The notes beneath the pieces were generated by a model, which searched no databases, was not told the origin of the DNA, and saw only the letters and a program-made list of their open reading frames with translations. A stretch of DNA of 15,597 nucleotides. Source: an uncultured Collinsella sp. Lineage in GTDB: Bacteria > Actinomycetota > Coriobacteriia > Coriobacteriales > Coriobacteriaceae. Location: positions 1 through 15,597 of the forward strand of contig USGN01000009.1 in assembly GCA_900554255.1 (NCBI GenBank), read 5' to 3'. The position numbers were made by a program, and so were the translations under genes. Positions 1 through 7,817 of this stretch are shown piece by piece. Every line of letters starts with the position of its first letter. Position 1 is the first letter of the stretch.

Positions 1-8
1 GAAAATAT

Positions 9-106
9 ATCCCGGAATCCAGCTGAATAGTGGGACACACGCGATCTCCCAATCGGGTCCCAAGCGGAAACTGCATCCCATTCCAGACAAGAATTCCGGG
101 ACACAC
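9..106. repeat. Pair of degenerate 32-bp direct repeats
   Basis: Positions 9-40 and 75-106 are both 32 bases long, both start ATCCC and both end GGGACACAC. They match at 19 of 32 positions, counted by eye. They are separated by 34 bases, giving a 66-base period. Each copy has TCCC near one end and GGGA near the other, so each could fold. No ORF with coding character covers the stretch, which lies beyond the terminator of the leftward gene at 227-2527. The function is unknown; it may be a degraded copy of an intergenic repeat family. Confidence 0.45.
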
Positions 107-110
107 TTTC

Positions 111-143
111 CGCAAACAAAGAAGGCCACATAACGTGGCCTTC
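111..143 (-). terminator. Rho-independent terminator of the LTA-synthase-family gene
   Basis: GAAGGCCAC (121-129) and GTGGCCTTC (135-143) form a perfect 9-bp stem with a 5-base loop. On the minus strand the stem is followed by TTTGTTTGCG, a broken T tract. It lies 83 bases past the stop of the leftward gene at 227-2527. On the plus strand no T tract follows, so it should act leftward only. Confidence 0.75.
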
Positions 144-226
144 GTCTTGCGCAGGACTGTCCGAGCAGGGAACCTTATATGCCTCCACCTGGACAGACGT
201 TTCAGTTGTGGCTCAGCAGCTAGCAG

Positions 227-2527
227 CTACTTAATCTTGGTCGTACCCGGTGCCAGGTTGGGGTCGGTCTCGTTGGCCTCGGTCTGGAAGTGCTCTGTGT
301 AGACGTTCTTGCCGTCGCGGAACATCTCGTAGTACTGCATCTTGGCGTAATCCTCGCGCGCCTTGGTGGCGGCTGCTGCGGCGGCGTCATCACCGGTGAC
401 GTTGGAGGAGAGCGCCCAGCGCAGGCTGGCGTCCTCGTAGCCCACGGAGTTGATGGCGGGCAGCGACTCGCGCAGCGTCATGTGCGCCTTCTGGTAGTCG
501 GTCAGCGGTGCGCCGATCAGCTGCATAAGCTGCGTGGACAGGTAGTTGGTGGACAGGTCGTCGGTCTCGCTCGTCTGGTCGCAGCCGGCAACGTCGTAGT
601 TGGCCCAGATGATGTAGTCGGTCTGCCACAGGCGCTCCTGATGCGTAGCATCGTCTTCGCCGGTAAACCACTTGTCATTGAACTTGGACGGGAAGAACGG
701 CTGGTGGTCGCCCCAGAACACCACGACCACCTTACGGTCGAGCTTGCTCAGGGCGTTGAGGAAGTAGCGCAGCGCCTGGTCGGACTGCTCGATGCACGAG
801 ACATACTCGTCGACATCGGAGAGCGTGCCGTCCTCGACGGTCTTGGCGTCCAAATCGGTCGTGTCGATGTTCAGGTGCATCTGCTTGTCGGCCGGCAGCA
901 GGCCCGTGTCGTAGCCCGAGTGGTTCTGCATGGTCACGTCGAAGATAAACTGCGGATCGGCGTTCTGGTCGAGCAGCTCAAGAATCTTGTCGTAGGTAGC
1001 CTGGTCGGTCACCATGCCGCGCAGGGTGTCGGCTCCCTGGAAGTCATTGATAGACAGGAACTGGTCAAAGCCAAAGTCCTTGTAGACGTTCTCGCGGTTC
1101 CAGTTGGTCGCGTGGTTGGGGTGCATGGCCGTGGTGGAATAGCCGAGCGATTTGAACTGTTCTGCCAGGTTCCCGGTCGTCTCCATGTTGTAGATGGTGT
1201 AGGGGTACACGCCCGAGCCCAGGTTGGCCATGGAGTTGCCGGTCATAAACTCAAACTCGGTATTGGCGGTACCGCCGCCGTAGGCGCTCACATAGAGCTT
1301 GCCGCGGCTGAGGCAGTTGGACAGGTTCTTAAAGTACTGCGGGCCTTCGTAGCCGGCGCGCATGTTCTGGTAGATCGAAAGATCCGAGAAGGTCTCGTTC
1401 ATGATGGCGATGACCGTGGGCTTCTCGCTATCGAACTGCTCCTCGGCGGCGGCGCGCTCGTCGCTCTTGGCCGCGTCGGACTTGTCGTAGGCCTTGGCGT
1501 ACTTTTTGAGCGTGGCCTTGGCATCGTCGACGGAGTAGTCGGCGGGTTTGGGCGGCTTGATGGACTGCGCCGCACTAATAAAGGCGGGCAGGTAGCCCTC
1601 GCGCCAGTAGCTCTCCAGCGGGCGCCAGGTGTAGACGGTGATGCCGAGGGTGTTGTAGTAGTCGATGAGCGTGACATGCGCGGTTACGCCGCCCAGGCAC
1701 AGCACTGCCACGAGCAGGTTGGTGAGCAGCATGCGCTTAGCGTTGGCGGCACCCTTCTGACGGTGCGGTGCCACCAGGCCGGCGTACTCGCACAGCAGCA
1801 TGGCGATGGCGGTAAAGCCCATGGACAGCACACAGAACAGCGAGATGGAGAAGGTGTAGCCGGTGCCGGCGACCGCGGCGGCGGTGGAGATGGCCGAAAG
1901 GTCGCCCGGCTGGATGGGCATGGATTTAAACGTGATGACGAAGAACTCGGCAATGCCCAGGACAAAGAGGGCAAAGGCCAGGACCGCGGGAGCTGCGCCG
2001 TGGCGCTGGAACAGGAAGAACAGGCCGGTCATGAGCACGGTGATGATGGCCCACTCGAGCAGGATGCACAGGGGGTAGACCCAGGTAAAGTCGTGGTTGG
2101 ACGATACCTCCATGCCTAGCAGCGCAAAGACGCCGGCGAGCAGCAGGCACAAGACAGCGGCGACGAGCGGTTTGCCCACAAAGGCGCCGCGCAGGCGGGC
2201 GAGCTTGCCGGTGGGGGCGGGGGCGTCGGGCTTGGCGAACGCAAAGACGCGCGGGGCGATGCGATCGCGGGCGATGCTTGCCCAGGCGCAGCCGGTGAGG
2301 ATGGCGTTGGTCAGGATGAGCATCACAAAGGCGAGCGGCTCGTTTTGGGCGACGAGGCCAATGGCGCCCCAAATGGTCAAAAAGAGCTGGAACAGGCCGA
2401 AGGCGACGCTCCAGGCGATGGCGCCCTTGGCAACAGTGCCCGACTGTGCGCGAATGGCCTTGGCCTCGCGCAAAACAAGGTAGACGGTCGCCGCAAGACC
2501 GACGAGCGAGATGGCGGCAGCGAACAT
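227..2527 (-). CDS. LTA synthase / phosphoglycerol transferase family membrane protein
   Basis: Predicted 766-residue polytopic membrane enzyme of the alkaline-phosphatase/sulfatase superfamily. LtaS-type members transfer glycerol phosphate from phosphatidylglycerol to a growing polymer or glycolipid on the outer face of the membrane. The N-terminal ~290 residues hold about seven or eight hydrophobic spans. An outer catalytic domain follows from about residue 370. It shows AIMNETFSDL (Glu near 378, a metal ligand), GGGTANTEF (Thr near 420, the nucleophile position in LtaS) and FWGDHQPF (Asp-His near 607-608). The linker between the halves is Ala/Lys/Asp-rich. I chose the ATG at 2527 because GAGGAG lies 6-7 bases upstream; a GTG at 2542 in the same frame would overlap that Shine-Dalgarno. 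It is a single-gene unit with its own terminator. The exact product (lipoteichoic acid or a phosphoglycerol-modified glycolipid) cannot be read from sequence. Confidence 0.9.
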   Translation of the reverse strand: MFAAAISLVGLAATVYLVLREAKAIRAQSGTVAKGAIAWSVAFGLFQLFLTIWGAIGLVAQNEPLAFVMLILTNAILTGCAWASIARDRIAPRVFAFAKPDAPAPTGKLARLRGAFVGKPLVAAVLCLLLAGVFALLGMEVSSNHDFTWVYPLCILLEWAIITVLMTGLFFLFQRHGAAPAVLAFALFVLGIAEFFVITFKSMPIQPGDLSAISTAAAVAGTGYTFSISLFCVLSMGFTAIAMLLCEYAGLVAPHRQKGAANAKRMLLTNLLVAVLCLGGVTAHVTLIDYYNTLGITVYTWRPLESYWREGYLPAFISAAQSIKPPKPADYSVDDAKATLKKYAKAYDKSDAAKSDERAAAEEQFDSEKPTVIAIMNETFSDLSIYQNMRAGYEGPQYFKNLSNCLSRGKLYVSAYGGGTANTEFEFMTGNSMANLGSGVYPYTIYNMETTGNLAEQFKSLGYSTTAMHPNHATNWNRENVYKDFGFDQFLSINDFQGADTLRGMVTDQATYDKILELLDQNADPQFIFDVTMQNHSGYDTGLLPADKQMHLNIDTTDLDAKTVEDGTLSDVDEYVSCIEQSDQALRYFLNALSKLDRKVVVVFWGDHQPFFPSKFNDKWFTGEDDATHQERLWQTDYIIWANYDVAGCDQTSETDDLSTNYLSTQLMQLIGAPLTDYQKAHMTLRESLPAINSVGYEDASLRWALSSNVTGDDAAAAAATKAREDYAKMQYYEMFRDGKNVYTEHFQTEANETDPNLAPGTTKIK

Positions 2528-2741
2528 GCTGAAACTCCTCACAAATGCAAAACCTACGAAAGCGGGGGTTTACCCGATTGTTACCAAGATATGCGCTGCA
2601 ATTGGTGGCTGCGCACAACAACCAGCCATATTAACGCGCACGTGTGGCGGTGTGGCGCAATGGAGTGGCGACCTGCGCGATAATGGACGGGAATTACACG
2701 GAAACGTAAAGGCTTCTTAAAGAATTAGCGAGGATAGAGCT
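2528..2741. other. Divergent spacer between the LTA-synthase-family and nitroreductase genes
   Basis: This 214-base non-coding stretch should hold the leaders and promoters of both divergent genes. On the plus strand GATAAT at 2679-2684 resembles a -10 box but lacks a convincing -35 partner. A small inverted repeat, TGGCTG (2606-2611) with CAGCCA (2623-2628), sits near the middle. I see no riboswitch-like structure and no believable small gene. Confidence 0.4.
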
Positions 2742-3617
2742 ATGGGCGAGCAGGTTTGTATGACGGGCGCCGAGTACTGCGGCGGAGCTGTGGGCGTGGA
2801 CGCGGGCGGCTATCCGGTCGAGACTACGGGCAATGCGGTGCTGGACATCTTGGAGTATCGCTCGTCTACGCGTGCCTTCGCGCGTGATGACGGCGACCGT
2901 CCCGTGGCGGTGACCGATGAGCAGCGGGCAGCGATTCTGCATGCGGCGAGTCGCGCGCCGTCGGCGGGCGCCATGATGATGTATTCCATCGTAAGCATTC
3001 GCGAGCAGGCCACGCTCGACCGCCTGGCCGATCTGTGCGACCACCAGCCCATGATCGCCAAGGCGCCCTGGGCACTAATACTTGTGGTCGATTATGCCAA
3101 GTGGATCGATCTGTTTGAGCATGTGGGCTGCTTTGAGCCCGAGTTTGTAGAGCGCACGGGCAAGTCGCCCCGTCGTGCACCGGGTTTGGGCGACTTTGCC
3201 ATCGCGGCTCAGGATGCCGTGATCGCCGCGCAAAACGCCGTGGTTGCCGCCGAGGCCCTGGGGCTGGGGAGCTGCTACATCGGTGATATCGTCGAGAATG
3301 CCGAGGAAGTTGCCGAGCTGCTCGATCTGCCGCCCTATACCATGCCGCTATCGATGCTCATCATCGGCACGCCCCGCAAGGAGCGCCCGGCAATCGCACA
3401 TCCCGTGGTGAACCTGGTGCACGAGGAGCGCTACTGCCGCGCCGATGCTGCGACCATGGACGCGCAGGTGGCCGAGATGGACGCGATGTTCCGTCCGCAT
3501 GCCCGCGAGGTGGGGGAGCGCGTCGTGGACATCTATACCCGCAAGTACACGAGTCCCTTTATGGCCGAGATGAGCCGTTCCATGGAGTGGTGGTTCAAAA
3601 ACTGGCTCGGCAAGTAA
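2742..3617 (+). CDS. Nitroreductase-family flavoprotein
   Basis: Predicted 291-residue protein of the nitroreductase fold, which binds FMN and uses NAD(P)H to reduce nitro compounds, quinones or other acceptors. Visible family marks are YRSSTRAF (residues 39-46), the usual N-terminal FMN-phosphate motif; AASRAPSAGA (68-77), the usual APSAGN region; and ALGLGSCYIGDI (172-183) with a following LPLxxLIIG-like strand, the C-terminal FMN region. It is longer than the usual 170-220 residues, with about 30 extra at the N-terminus and about 60 at the C-terminus, the latter rich in Met and aromatics (EMSRSMEWWFKNWLGK). The APSAGN motif reads APSAGAMMMYS, so the Asn is lost. Start ATG is preceded by GCGAGGA at 7 bases. 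Substrate unknown. Some family members are dehalogenases or cofactor-biosynthesis enzymes, so nitroreductase names the fold only. Confidence 0.85.
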   Translation: MGEQVCMTGAEYCGGAVGVDAGGYPVETTGNAVLDILEYRSSTRAFARDDGDRPVAVTDEQRAAILHAASRAPSAGAMMMYSIVSIREQATLDRLADLCDHQPMIAKAPWALILVVDYAKWIDLFEHVGCFEPEFVERTGKSPRRAPGLGDFAIAAQDAVIAAQNAVVAAEALGLGSCYIGDIVENAEEVAELLDLPPYTMPLSMLIIGTPRKERPAIAHPVVNLVHEERYCRADAATMDAQVAEMDAMFRPHAREVGERVVDIYTRKYTSPFMAEMSRSMEWWFKNWLGK

Positions 3618-3622
3618 CGAAT

Positions 3623-3672
3623 GCGGCGATGTGACAAAGGGACAGTCCCTTTGTCACATTCCATATCGCCGC
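3623..3672. repeat. Perfect palindromic hairpin downstream of the nitroreductase gene
   Basis: ATGTGACAAAGGGAC (3629-3643) is followed after one base by its exact reverse complement (3645-3659). An outer pair, GCGGCGAT (3623-3630) and ATCGCCGC (3665-3672), flanks it. The structure lies 5 bases past the nitroreductase stop. It may act as a transcript end or 3' stabiliser, but no T tract follows on either strand. Its core CAAAGG...TCCCTTTG is shared with the hairpin at 6122-6159, so the two look like members of one dispersed family. Confidence 0.7.
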
Positions 3673-3722
3673 GGTAGCCTAAAGGCCGTATAAATGTTTA
3701 TTTAGCTGGGAAAACAGTGCCA

Positions 3723-3749
3723 TTCAAACATGGGCCGATTACCTATAAT
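3723..3749 (+). promoter_or_regulatory. Candidate sigma-70-type promoter of kup
   Basis: TATAAT at 3744-3749 is a perfect -10 box. Upstream, TTCAAA (3723-3728, 15-base spacing) or ATTCAA (16-base spacing) is a weak -35. Transcription would start near 3756, giving a leader of about 30 bases, too short for a riboswitch. The surrounding sequence is AT-richer than the genes. Confidence 0.55.
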
Positions 3750-3784
3750 CCCTTCGAACATTAAAGTTGGGAGGAAACCGGCTT

Positions 3785-5812
3785 ATGGAACAAAAGGCCA
3801 AGGAGGCAGCCTCGCACGCTGCGATTCCTGTGAGCATCTCGGCGATGCTCGTCACGCTGGGCGTGGTGTACGGCGATATCGGCACCAGCCCTATGTATGT
3901 AACCAAGGCGCTCGTTGCCGGCAACGGCGGCATCGGAAGCGTCACGGAGGAGTTCGTGCTCGGCGCGCTCTCCCTTGTCGTGTGGACGGTCACGCTGCTG
4001 ACCACCATCAAGTATGTGCTCATCTCGCTGCGCGCCGATAACCATGGCGAGGGCGGCATCTTTGCCCTGTACAGCCTGGTCAAGCGTTGCGGCAAGTGGC
4101 TTATCATCCCCGCCATGCTGGGTGGCGCCGCGCTGCTCGCCGACGGCATCCTGACGCCGGCCGTTACCGTTACCACGGCCATCGAGGGCCTGCGCACCAT
4201 CCCGGCGGTCCATGCCGTGCTGGGCGATGATCAGGGCCGCGTCGTCGCCATTACGCTCGCCATCATCATCGTGCTCTTCTTGGTACAGCGCATCGGTACG
4301 GCCAAGATCGGTCACGCCTTTGGCCCCATCATGACGCTGTGGTTCCTATTCCTGGGCGGCACGGGTCTGTTCTTTGTCTTACAGCACCCCGCCGTGCTGC
4401 TGTGCCTCAACCCGCTCCGCGGCATCGCCTTTTTGTTGAGCCCCAACAACCACGCGGGCATCATGATTCTGGGCAGCTGCTTCCTCGCCACCACCGGTGC
4501 CGAGGCGCTCTACTCCGACATGGGCCACGTCGGCCGCGGCAACATCTACGCTACCTGGCCGTTCGTTAAGTGCTGCCTGCTGCTGTCCTATATGGGCCAG
4601 GGCGCTTGGCTTATGAACAACGCTGCCAACCCCGAGCTCATGGGCATTGCCGATCTCAACCCGTTCTACCAGATGCTCGCCCCGGGCCTGCGCCCGTTTG
4701 CCGTAGGCCTTTCCACCGTCGCGGCCATCATTGCCTCGCAGGCGCTCATCACCGGCGCATTCTCGCTGGTGTCCGAGGCCAGCCGTCTGGACCTCATGCC
4801 GCACATGCAGGTCTTCTACCCTGCCGAGACCAAGGGCCAGCTCTACATCCCCATGGTCAACAACGTCATGCTCGTAGGCTGCGTCATCGTGGTGCTGCTG
4901 TTCCAGAACTCGGCGCATATGGAAGCCGCCTACGGCCTTGCCATTACGCTGACTATGATGTGCACCACGCTGCTGCTCTTCTTCTACCTGCACGAGGAGC
5001 GCAAGCTCAAGGTTGCTCCGTGGATCTTCGCGGCCTTCTTCCTTTTGCTCGAAGGCTTCTTCTTCGTGAGCTCACTCACCAAGTTCTTCCACGGCGGCTA
5101 CTTCACCATCCTCATGGCTGCACTCATCATGGGCATTATGGTGTGCTGGTACAACGGCACGGCGGTCGAGCAGCGCCAGTTTACGCTGCTGCCGCTGCGC
5201 AGCTACCTGCCGCAGCTCAAGCGCCTGCGCGACGACGACCGTTACGAGCGCATGAGCGACAACGTCGTGTACCTGACCAAGGACACCCATACCGACTACA
5301 TCGACCGCGATATCGTCTATTCGATCTTGGACAAGCATCCCAAGCGCGCCCGCGCCTGGTGGTTTGTGAATGTCGAGACCATGGACGAGCCGCACACCTT
5401 TGCCTATTCGGTCGAGACGTTCGGCACCGACTACGTGTTCCGCGTGCATCTGTACCTGGGCTACAAGATCAACCAGCGCGTCAATGCCTACCTGCGCCAG
5501 ATCGTTCAGGACCTTGCCGCCACCGGCGAGCTGCCCGCGCAAAAGCACGACTACTCGGTCTACAAGGATCCGGGCAACATCGGCACGTTCAAGTTCGTCC
5601 TGATTCGTAAGCTTCTGGCGCCTGAAAGCGATGTGGAGCCGAGCGAGCGTACGGCCATCACGCTCAAGTACATCATCCGCCGCGCCGCCGGCACGCCCGC
5701 GCGCTGGTACGGCCTGGAGAACTCCAACGTGAGCTTTGAGTACGTGCCGCTGTTCACCAAGTTCAAAGCCGTGAACAAGATGCAGCGCCTGGCCCCCAAC
5801 GAGCGGCCGTAG
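3785..5812 (+). CDS. kup: Kup/HAK/KT-type potassium uptake protein
   Basis: Predicted 675-residue secondary potassium transporter, probably a K+/H+ symporter in the cytoplasmic membrane. The signature TLGVVYGDIGTSPMYV lies at residues 24-39, followed by LRADNHGEGGIFALYSL (82-98) and LADGILTPAVTV (118-129), all close to E. coli Kup. About twelve hydrophobic spans reach residue ~460. A soluble cytoplasmic domain of roughly 210 residues follows, as in the family, with length slightly above the ~620 of E. coli. I chose ATG 3785 because GGGAGGA lies about 9 bases upstream; an in-frame TTG at 3767 precedes that Shine-Dalgarno and is less likely. It is followed after 69 bases by a small membrane protein gene and then by kdpD/kdpE-type regulators, which suggests a shared role in potassium homeostasis. 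Confidence 0.96.
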   Translation: MEQKAKEAASHAAIPVSISAMLVTLGVVYGDIGTSPMYVTKALVAGNGGIGSVTEEFVLGALSLVVWTVTLLTTIKYVLISLRADNHGEGGIFALYSLVKRCGKWLIIPAMLGGAALLADGILTPAVTVTTAIEGLRTIPAVHAVLGDDQGRVVAITLAIIIVLFLVQRIGTAKIGHAFGPIMTLWFLFLGGTGLFFVLQHPAVLLCLNPLRGIAFLLSPNNHAGIMILGSCFLATTGAEALYSDMGHVGRGNIYATWPFVKCCLLLSYMGQGAWLMNNAANPELMGIADLNPFYQMLAPGLRPFAVGLSTVAAIIASQALITGAFSLVSEASRLDLMPHMQVFYPAETKGQLYIPMVNNVMLVGCVIVVLLFQNSAHMEAAYGLAITLTMMCTTLLLFFYLHEERKLKVAPWIFAAFFLLLEGFFFVSSLTKFFHGGYFTILMAALIMGIMVCWYNGTAVEQRQFTLLPLRSYLPQLKRLRDDDRYERMSDNVVYLTKDTHTDYIDRDIVYSILDKHPKRARAWWFVNVETMDEPHTFAYSVETFGTDYVFRVHLYLGYKINQRVNAYLRQIVQDLAATGELPAQKHDYSVYKDPGNIGTFKFVLIRKLLAPESDVEPSERTAITLKYIIRRAAGTPARWYGLENSNVSFEYVPLFTKFKAVNKMQRLAPNERP

Positions 5813-5881
5813 TCGACGCTCGAGGTTTGTCTGCGAACGGGCGGGTTTGTATTGACGGGGATTGAGTCCTGGGAGGAAACC

Positions 5882-6076
5882 ATGGATGCAAAGGTGCTTG
5901 ACGGTTGCGATCTTGCGACCGAGCTGGTGCGTGAGGTACGCGCCGATGCTGCCGAAGATCGGTTCTTTACGAATCGGGCCAACATGGATATGGCCGACCG
6001 CGTGATTTCGATCGCGGTGACGGTGCTTGTCGCGGCGTGCGTGTGCGCACTGCTCGCGCACGTGCTGTTTGTCTAG
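5882..6076 (+). CDS. Small single-span membrane protein in the kup-kdpDE interval
   Basis: Predicted 64-residue protein with no family I recognise. Residues 1-41 are soluble and charged, with the acidic/basic run VREVRADAAEDRF. Residues ~42-62 (VISIAVTVLVAACVCALLAHV) form one hydrophobic span, and the chain ends just after it. The ATG is preceded by GGGAGG at 5 bases, an excellent Shine-Dalgarno, within a 12-base stretch identical to the one before kup. That strong site and the position between two potassium genes argue that it is real. An in-frame upstream ATG at 5852 has no comparable ribosome site. It might be a small regulator or partner of Kup or the sensor kinase. That is inference, and it does not resemble KdpF, which is shorter and almost wholly hydrophobic. 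Confidence 0.7.
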   Translation: MDAKVLDGCDLATELVREVRADAAEDRFFTNRANMDMADRVISIAVTVLVAACVCALLAHVLFV

Positions 6077-6107
6077 CGACCGCCGGTTGCAAAGGCTATA
6101 CACTTGG

Positions 6108-6166
6108 AACCACCACAAGGGAAACCACCACAAAGGTGCCTGTCCCTTTGTGGTGGTTTTTGTTTT
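6108..6166 (+). terminator. Strong terminator-like hairpin with a duplicated left arm, upstream of kdpD
   Basis: AAACCACCACAAAGG (6122-6136) pairs perfectly over 15 bp with 6145-6159, with an 8-base loop. TTTTTGTTTTT follows, the form of a rho-independent terminator for kup and the small gene. A second, near-identical left arm AACCACCACAAGGG (6108-6121) lies immediately upstream and could pair with the same right arm with one bulged T. The hairpin ends less than 30 bases before the kdpD start, leaving no room for a promoter between. It may therefore terminate partially or be conditional. Confidence 0.7.
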
Positions 6167-6187
6167 TGAGAGAGGGGCGGGGCGCTG

Positions 6188-7813
6188 ATGGACGTCCGTA
6201 CGGACGGCGATATTGCCGATAGCTTTTGGTGGCGGCGCACAACGCTGACGCGCCGCACTCCTCTGTATGACGCCTGCGTATCGGTGGGGCTGCTGGTCGC
6301 GGCGACGATTGTGGGCGCGCTGCTCGACCATCCGGGTCTCGCGCCGAGCATCATGATCGTCTATGTGTTCGCCGTGCAGCTGTGCGCATTCTTTACCTGG
6401 AGTCGCCTGTATTGCTTGCTGAGCTCGGCTGCCGCCGTGGCGCTCTACAACTTCTTGTTTGTCGACCCGCGCTACTCGCTGTCGCTTATCGACCGCGGCT
6501 ATCCCGGCATGTTCTTCATCATGTTCGTGGTCTCGCTTGTGTCGAGCTCGATTGCGTTGGCCCTGCGCCGCGCCTTGGCACAGGCTGCCGCCAGCGACCG
6601 CCGCACGCATATGGTGCTCGAGACCAACCGCATGCTGCAGCGCTGCGCCGACGAGCAGCAGATCGTTCACGCCATGGCCACGCAGCTGGCGCGTCTTTCG
6701 GGCTGTCCGGTCGTGTGGTACAGCGCCGACGCCGAGGGCGATGACCTGCTGCCGCGTTCGACATACACGGCCGTGGGCGATGCTGCACCGGTGCACGAAC
6801 TGGCGCCGCAGATGCCGCCGCGGCTCTCGGCGTCCGCCTATGTGGGAACGCCGCTCGACGCCACGTTTGGCGGCTCGGCGTTTTATGGCATCTACCTGAC
6901 GGTTCGCACAGGCGACGGCTTCGCGCGCTCGGGCGACCCCGCCTCGGTGGTGGGCGTGCTGGCTATCGTTGCCGAGCCCGACGTGCTGACGCACGAGGAG
7001 CGAACACTTGCCGATGCCATCGTGAGCGAAGGCGAGCTGGCACTTGATCGCGCTCGCGCCATGGAGGCCCGCGAGGAGGCGGCGGTGCTTGCAAAAAACG
7101 AGCAGCTGCGCGCCAACCTACTGCGCTCCATCTCGCACGATCTGCGTACGCCGCTCACCAGTATTTCGGGCAATGCCGACGTGCTGCTCGACCAGGGCTC
7201 GACCGGCACCGCGGTGCTCGATGCCCAGACGCGCCGCGGCCTGCTTCTATCCATTCGCTCGGATGCGCTGTGGCTCAACGCCACCGTCGAGAATCTGCTT
7301 GCCATCACCAAGCTCGAGGGTGGCGGTATGCGCCTGTCGACCACGCTCGAGCTCATGGACGATATCGTCGAGGAGGCGCTGCGCCACGTGAACCCTGCCG
7401 TGCGCGAGCACGACCTTAAGGTGGTGGCGTGCGATGAGCCGGCGCTCGTCAATGTCGATGCGCGCCTGATGGTGCAGCTGGTGGTCAATCTGGTGAACAA
7501 CGCCATCACCTATACGCCCGCAGGCTCGCATATCGTGATTTCGATTAGCGTCGACGATGGACGCGTGGCGTGCTCGGTGGCCGATGATGGTCCGGGCATC
7601 GCACCCGAGGATCGCGAGCGGATCTTTGAGTCGTTCTATACCGCCAACCATGGTCTGGCCGACAGCCACCGCAGCGTTGGCCTGGGTCTTTCGCTCTGCC
7701 GTTCCATTGCGTTGGCACATGGCGGTAGCATAGAGGTTACCGCGGCGGATCCGCACGGCTCGGTCTTTACGATTGAGCTTCCCGCCGCCGATGTTTCGTT
7801 TGATAAGGAGTAG
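6188..7813 (+). CDS. kdpD: KdpD-type sensor histidine kinase, short form
   Basis: Predicted 541-residue membrane histidine kinase. About four hydrophobic spans at residues 28-125 form a KdpD-like (DUF4118) region with the typical ALYNFLFVDPRYSL (85-98). A GAF-like segment (~145-290) follows, then a helical linker, HisKA with SISHDLRTPLTS (His317 as phosphoacceptor), and the HATPase domain: N box NLVNNAITYTP (434-444), G1 DDGPGI (466-471) and G2 GLGLSL (498-503). E. coli KdpD is about 894 residues. The N-terminal KdpD and USP-like domains, which bind nucleotide or c-di-AMP in several species, are absent here. The ATG is preceded by a purine-rich GAGAGAGGGG. The downstream regulator starts 4 bases past the stop. 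In the family, KdpD phosphorylates KdpE at low potassium; the input of this short form is not known from sequence. Confidence 0.92.
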   Translation: MDVRTDGDIADSFWWRRTTLTRRTPLYDACVSVGLLVAATIVGALLDHPGLAPSIMIVYVFAVQLCAFFTWSRLYCLLSSAAAVALYNFLFVDPRYSLSLIDRGYPGMFFIMFVVSLVSSSIALALRRALAQAAASDRRTHMVLETNRMLQRCADEQQIVHAMATQLARLSGCPVVWYSADAEGDDLLPRSTYTAVGDAAPVHELAPQMPPRLSASAYVGTPLDATFGGSAFYGIYLTVRTGDGFARSGDPASVVGVLAIVAEPDVLTHEERTLADAIVSEGELALDRARAMEAREEAAVLAKNEQLRANLLRSISHDLRTPLTSISGNADVLLDQGSTGTAVLDAQTRRGLLLSIRSDALWLNATVENLLAITKLEGGGMRLSTTLELMDDIVEEALRHVNPAVREHDLKVVACDEPALVNVDARLMVQLVVNLVNNAITYTPAGSHIVISISVDDGRVACSVADDGPGIAPEDRERIFESFYTANHGLADSHRSVGLGLSLCRSIALAHGGSIEVTAADPHGSVFTIELPAADVSFDKE

Positions 7814-7817
7814 CGCC

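Noticed and set aside
9..106. CRISPR-like spacing of a 32-base repeat with a 34-base spacer
   Set aside because: Only two copies with about 60% identity and no cas gene in the window. A real array has near-identical repeats.
290..2119. Long plus-strand ORF (609 codons) opposite the LTA-synthase-family gene
   Set aside because: The translation is low-complexity Val/Gly/His/Arg-rich with no motif, and the minus strand has clear catalytic motifs. It is a high-GC antisense shadow.
5852..5881. Upstream in-frame start of the small membrane protein, and a TTGACG-like -35 nearby
   Set aside because: The ATG at 5882 has a far stronger Shine-Dalgarno, and no -10 box follows the TTGACG at a usable distance.
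3768..5881. Identical 12-base TGGGAGGAAACC before kup and before the small gene as a regulatory repeat
   Set aside because: Most of it is a near-ideal ribosome-binding site, so coincidence of strong Shine-Dalgarno sequences is sufficient explanation.
5072..6994. Long minus-strand ORF (640 codons) across the end of kup and the start of kdpD
   Set aside because: It spans two recognised genes and a terminator and shows only Arg/His/Gln-rich shadow composition.
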